This document shows, piece by piece, positions 4,662 to 7,021 of a DNA stretch of 7,021 bases. A program made the position numbers and the translations under genes. The notes below the pieces were generated by a model. It saw nothing but the letters and a program-made list of their open reading frames with translations. It was not told the origin of the DNA and did no database searches. Positions within the stretch are counted from its first letter, which is position 1. Each line of letters opens with the position of its first letter. The DNA is from Tissierellia bacterium (GTDB lineage: Bacteria; Bacillota_A; Clostridia; Tissierellales; Peptoniphilaceae): positions 1-7,021 of the forward strand of contig JAAZCH010000409.1 of assembly GCA_012513395.1 (NCBI GenBank), written 5' to 3'.

Positions 4662-7021
4662 ATGACTAAACTCATGAAAAGTATGGCGGGTAACCAAGCT
4701 GCAGCATATATATCATATGCATTTACAGATGTAGCTGCAATTTATCCTATCACGCCATCTTCAGACATGGCAGAATATGTAGACACTTGGGCTTCCCAAG
4801 GCAGACTTAACGTTTTTGGCCAACAAGTAAAAGTTACAGAAATGCAATCAGAAGCTGGAGCGGCAGGTGCTGTGCATGGTTCACTGCAAGCAGGAGCATT
4901 AACAACTACTTACACAGCTTCTCAAGGATTATTACTTATGGTTCCGAACATGTACAAAATTGCTGGTGAATTGTTACCAGGAGTTTTCCATGTATCAGCA
5001 CGTGCACTTGCAACTCACGCACTTTCAATATTTGGAGACCATCAAGACGTTATGGCTGCTAGACAAACTGGATTTGCACTACTAGCATCAGGTTCAGTAC
5101 AAGAAGTTATGGACTTAGGTTCTGTAGCTCACTTAACTGCAATCAAAACTAGAGTTCCATTCTTACACTTCTTTGACGGATTTAGAACATCACATGAAAT
5201 CCAAAAAATTGAAGTAATGGAATACAATGATCTTGAAAATCTTTTAGACAAAGATGCAGTTCAAGAATTCAGAGAAAGATCTCTAAATCCTGCTAACCCA
5301 GTGACTAGAGGTACAGCTCAAAATCCAGACGTATATTTCCAACAAGTAGAAGGATCTAACCCATACTATGCAAAAGTTGCAGACGCAACTAATGAATACA
5401 TGGCAGAAATTTCTAAATTGACAGGAAGAGAATACAAACCATTTGTATACTACGGAGCAGAAGATGCAGAAAGAATAATTATAGCAATGGGTTCAGTAAC
5501 TGATACTATTGAAGAAACTATTAATTATTTAATGGCTAGAGGAGAAAAGATTGGTGTTATCAAAGTTCATCTTTACAGACCATTCTCAGAAAAATACTTC
5601 TTCAACGTACTTCCAAAAACAGTTAAGAAAATTGCTGTATTAGATAGAACTAAAGAAAAAGGATCAGCAGGAGAGCCTCTATACTTAGACGTTGTTTCAA
5701 TGTTCTACAAAAAAGAAATGCAACCTGAGATCATCAGAGGAAGATATGGACTAGGATCTAAAAACACTACTCCATCTCAAATCCTTGCAATTTATAAAGA
5801 ATTAGCAAAAGACGCACCAATGCACGAATTCACAATCGGTATAGTAGACGATGTAAACAACATTTCTCTAGACCAAAGTGAAATTATCCACACTGAACCA
5901 GAAGGAACAGTAAAATGTAAATTCTGGGGATTCGGATCTGACGGTACAGTTGGAGCTAACAAGAGTGCTATCGGAATTATCGGAGACAATACAGACATGT
6001 ATGCTCAAGGATACTTCGACTATGACTCTAAAAAATCTGGCGGAATTACAATGTCTCACTTGAGATTTGGAAACGAGCCAATTAAATCCACGTATTTAGT
6101 ACAAGAACCAGACTTTATTTCATGTTCAATGCAATCATACGTAGACAAATACGATCTACTTGCAGGACTTAGAAAAGGTGGAACATTCTTACTAAATACT
6201 CTATGGACTCCAGAAGAATTAGATACTCATTTACCAGCAAGCATGAAGAGATATATAGCTGAAAATGAAATTAACTTCTATACAGTAAACGCTACTAAAA
6301 TAGCTGTAGACGTGGGACTAGGTGGAAGAACTAATATGATTATGCAAGCTGCATTCTTCAAACTTTCTGAAGTATTACCTCTAGAATTTGCAGTAGAAAA
6401 ACTAAAAGAATCTATCGTTAGAGACTACGGTTCTAAAGGTGAAGATATAGTTCAAATGAACTACGCTGCAGTAGACAAAGGTATTGGCGAAATCATAAAA
6501 ATCGACGTTCCAGCAGAATGGGCTACACTTGAAGATGAAGAAAAAGGCGAAGACAACAGACCTGAATTCATCAAAAACATTCTTGAGCCAATGGCTAGAC
6601 AAGAAGGAAATAACCTTCCAGTTAGTGCTTTTGTAGGAATGGAAGATGGAACTTTCCCAGCAGGAACATCAGCATATGAAAAACGTGGTATCGCAGTTAC
6701 AGTACCTGAATGGTTATCAGAAAACTGTATCCAATGTAACCAATGTTCATACGTATGTCCACACGCTGTAATAAGACCGTTCTTACTAAACGAAGAAGAA
6801 GTAGCTAACAAACCAGAAAACTTCAACACTCTAAAAGCTACAGGTAAACAACTTGCAGGCTATGAATATAAGATTCAAGTATCTACACTTGACTGTACAG
6901 GTTGCGGAAACTGTTATGACGCATGTCCTGGAAGAAGAGGCGAAAAAGCTCTTCGAATGGAACCATTAGAAGAACAATACAATAGCCAAAAAGGTAACTG
7001 GGAATATGCAATGACAGTTAC
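4662..7021 (+). CDS. nifJ: Pyruvate:ferredoxin (flavodoxin) oxidoreductase, 5' part, cut by the window edge
   Basis: Cytosolic thiamine-diphosphate enzyme that converts pyruvate and CoA to acetyl-CoA, CO2 and reduced ferredoxin, the main pyruvate exit in fermenting anaerobes. The open frame covers 786 codons of an expected 1,170-1,200 and has no stop before the window ends. Domain I (about 1-255) has the substrate and cofactor residues at the positions known from the Desulfovibrio africanus enzyme: T31 (YPITPSS), E64 (MQSEAGA) and R114 (VSARAL). Domain II follows to about 415, then the gamma-like domain III (from CKFWGFGSDGTVGANK), associated with CoA binding in this family. A ferredoxin-like domain carries two [4Fe-4S] motifs: C689, C692, C695, C699 and C745, C748, C751, C755. 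The C-terminal domain with the thiamine pyrophosphate site and the third cluster lies beyond the window. The gene has its own promoter and strong Shine-Dalgarno. Codons favour C endings (21 TTC against 11 TTT for Phe), suggesting high expression. The single-chain form is certain from the fused domain order. Confidence 0.97.
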   Translation, partial: MTKLMKSMAGNQAAAYISYAFTDVAAIYPITPSSDMAEYVDTWASQGRLNVFGQQVKVTEMQSEAGAAGAVHGSLQAGALTTTYTASQGLLLMVPNMYKIAGELLPGVFHVSARALATHALSIFGDHQDVMAARQTGFALLASGSVQEVMDLGSVAHLTAIKTRVPFLHFFDGFRTSHEIQKIEVMEYNDLENLLDKDAVQEFRERSLNPANPVTRGTAQNPDVYFQQVEGSNPYYAKVADATNEYMAEISKLTGREYKPFVYYGAEDAERIIIAMGSVTDTIEETINYLMARGEKIGVIKVHLYRPFSEKYFFNVLPKTVKKIAVLDRTKEKGSAGEPLYLDVVSMFYKKEMQPEIIRGRYGLGSKNTTPSQILAIYKELAKDAPMHEFTIGIVDDVNNISLDQSEIIHTEPEGTVKCKFWGFGSDGTVGANKSAIGIIGDNTDMYAQGYFDYDSKKSGGITMSHLRFGNEPIKSTYLVQEPDFISCSMQSYVDKYDLLAGLRKGGTFLLNTLWTPEELDTHLPASMKRYIAENEINFYTVNATKIAVDVGLGGRTNMIMQAAFFKLSEVLPLEFAVEKLKESIVRDYGSKGEDIVQMNYAAVDKGIGEIIKIDVPAEWATLEDEEKGEDNRPEFIKNILEPMARQEGNNLPVSAFVGMEDGTFPAGTSAYEKRGIAVTVPEWLSENCIQCNQCSYVCPHAVIRPFLLNEEEVANKPENFNTLKATGKQLAGYEYKIQVSTLDCTGCGNCYDACPGRRGEKALRMEPLEEQYNSQKGNWEYAMTV

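Noticed and set aside
6461..6829. 122-codon open frame on the minus strand inside the PFOR gene.
   Set aside because: It lies wholly opposite a clearly real, conserved coding region. The encoded sequence resembles no family I know and has no ribosome site of note, so it is a shadow of the sense codon pattern.
1..7021. Search for a mobile element, CRISPR array, tRNA/rRNA gene, defence or toxin-antitoxin locus.
   Set aside because: Nearly every base belongs to four well-known core genes. The only gap, about 100 bases, is accounted for by a terminator, promoter and ribosome site. I saw no repeats or RNA gene structure that would support a new system.

Overview
The window is AT-rich bacterial DNA carrying four genes, all on the + strand and packed almost without gaps. 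A single-chain pyruvate:ferredoxin oxidoreductase together with an HPr kinase/phosphorylase of the low-GC Gram-positive type points to a fermentative anaerobic Firmicute. A Clostridia or Tissierellia member, perhaps an anaerobic coccus of the Peptoniphilus/Anaerococcus kind, fits best. That placement is an inference from gene content, base composition and protein style, not from a search.

Positions 1-4558 hold a three-gene cluster: an M24-family Xaa-Pro aminopeptidase, uvrC and hprK. Each junction is a one-base stop/start overlap (TGATG at 1786-1790, TAATG at 3618-3622), so the three are very probably one transcript with coupled translation. Their roles differ: peptide turnover, nucleotide excision repair, and control of carbon catabolite repression through HPr. 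No known joint function explains the grouping.

Positions 4559-4661 form the only intergenic gap. It holds a short hairpin followed by seven T (likely terminator), a good sigma-A type promoter (TTGCAT, 17 bases, TATAAT), a perfect 12-base AT palindrome over the -10/start region, and a strong Shine-Dalgarno sequence.

From 4662 to the end of the window runs the first two thirds of a pyruvate:ferredoxin oxidoreductase gene, cut off by the window edge after its two-cluster ferredoxin-like domain. Its codon use is shifted towards C-ending codons relative to the upstream genes, as expected for a highly expressed central-metabolism enzyme. Functionally, HprK senses glycolytic state and sets catabolite repression, while PFOR handles the pyruvate that glycolysis produces. 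The link between them is metabolic; the sequence shows separate transcription units.

I found no mobile element, CRISPR array, RNA gene, toxin-antitoxin or defence locus. This is ordinary core-genome sequence, and the findings below are modest.
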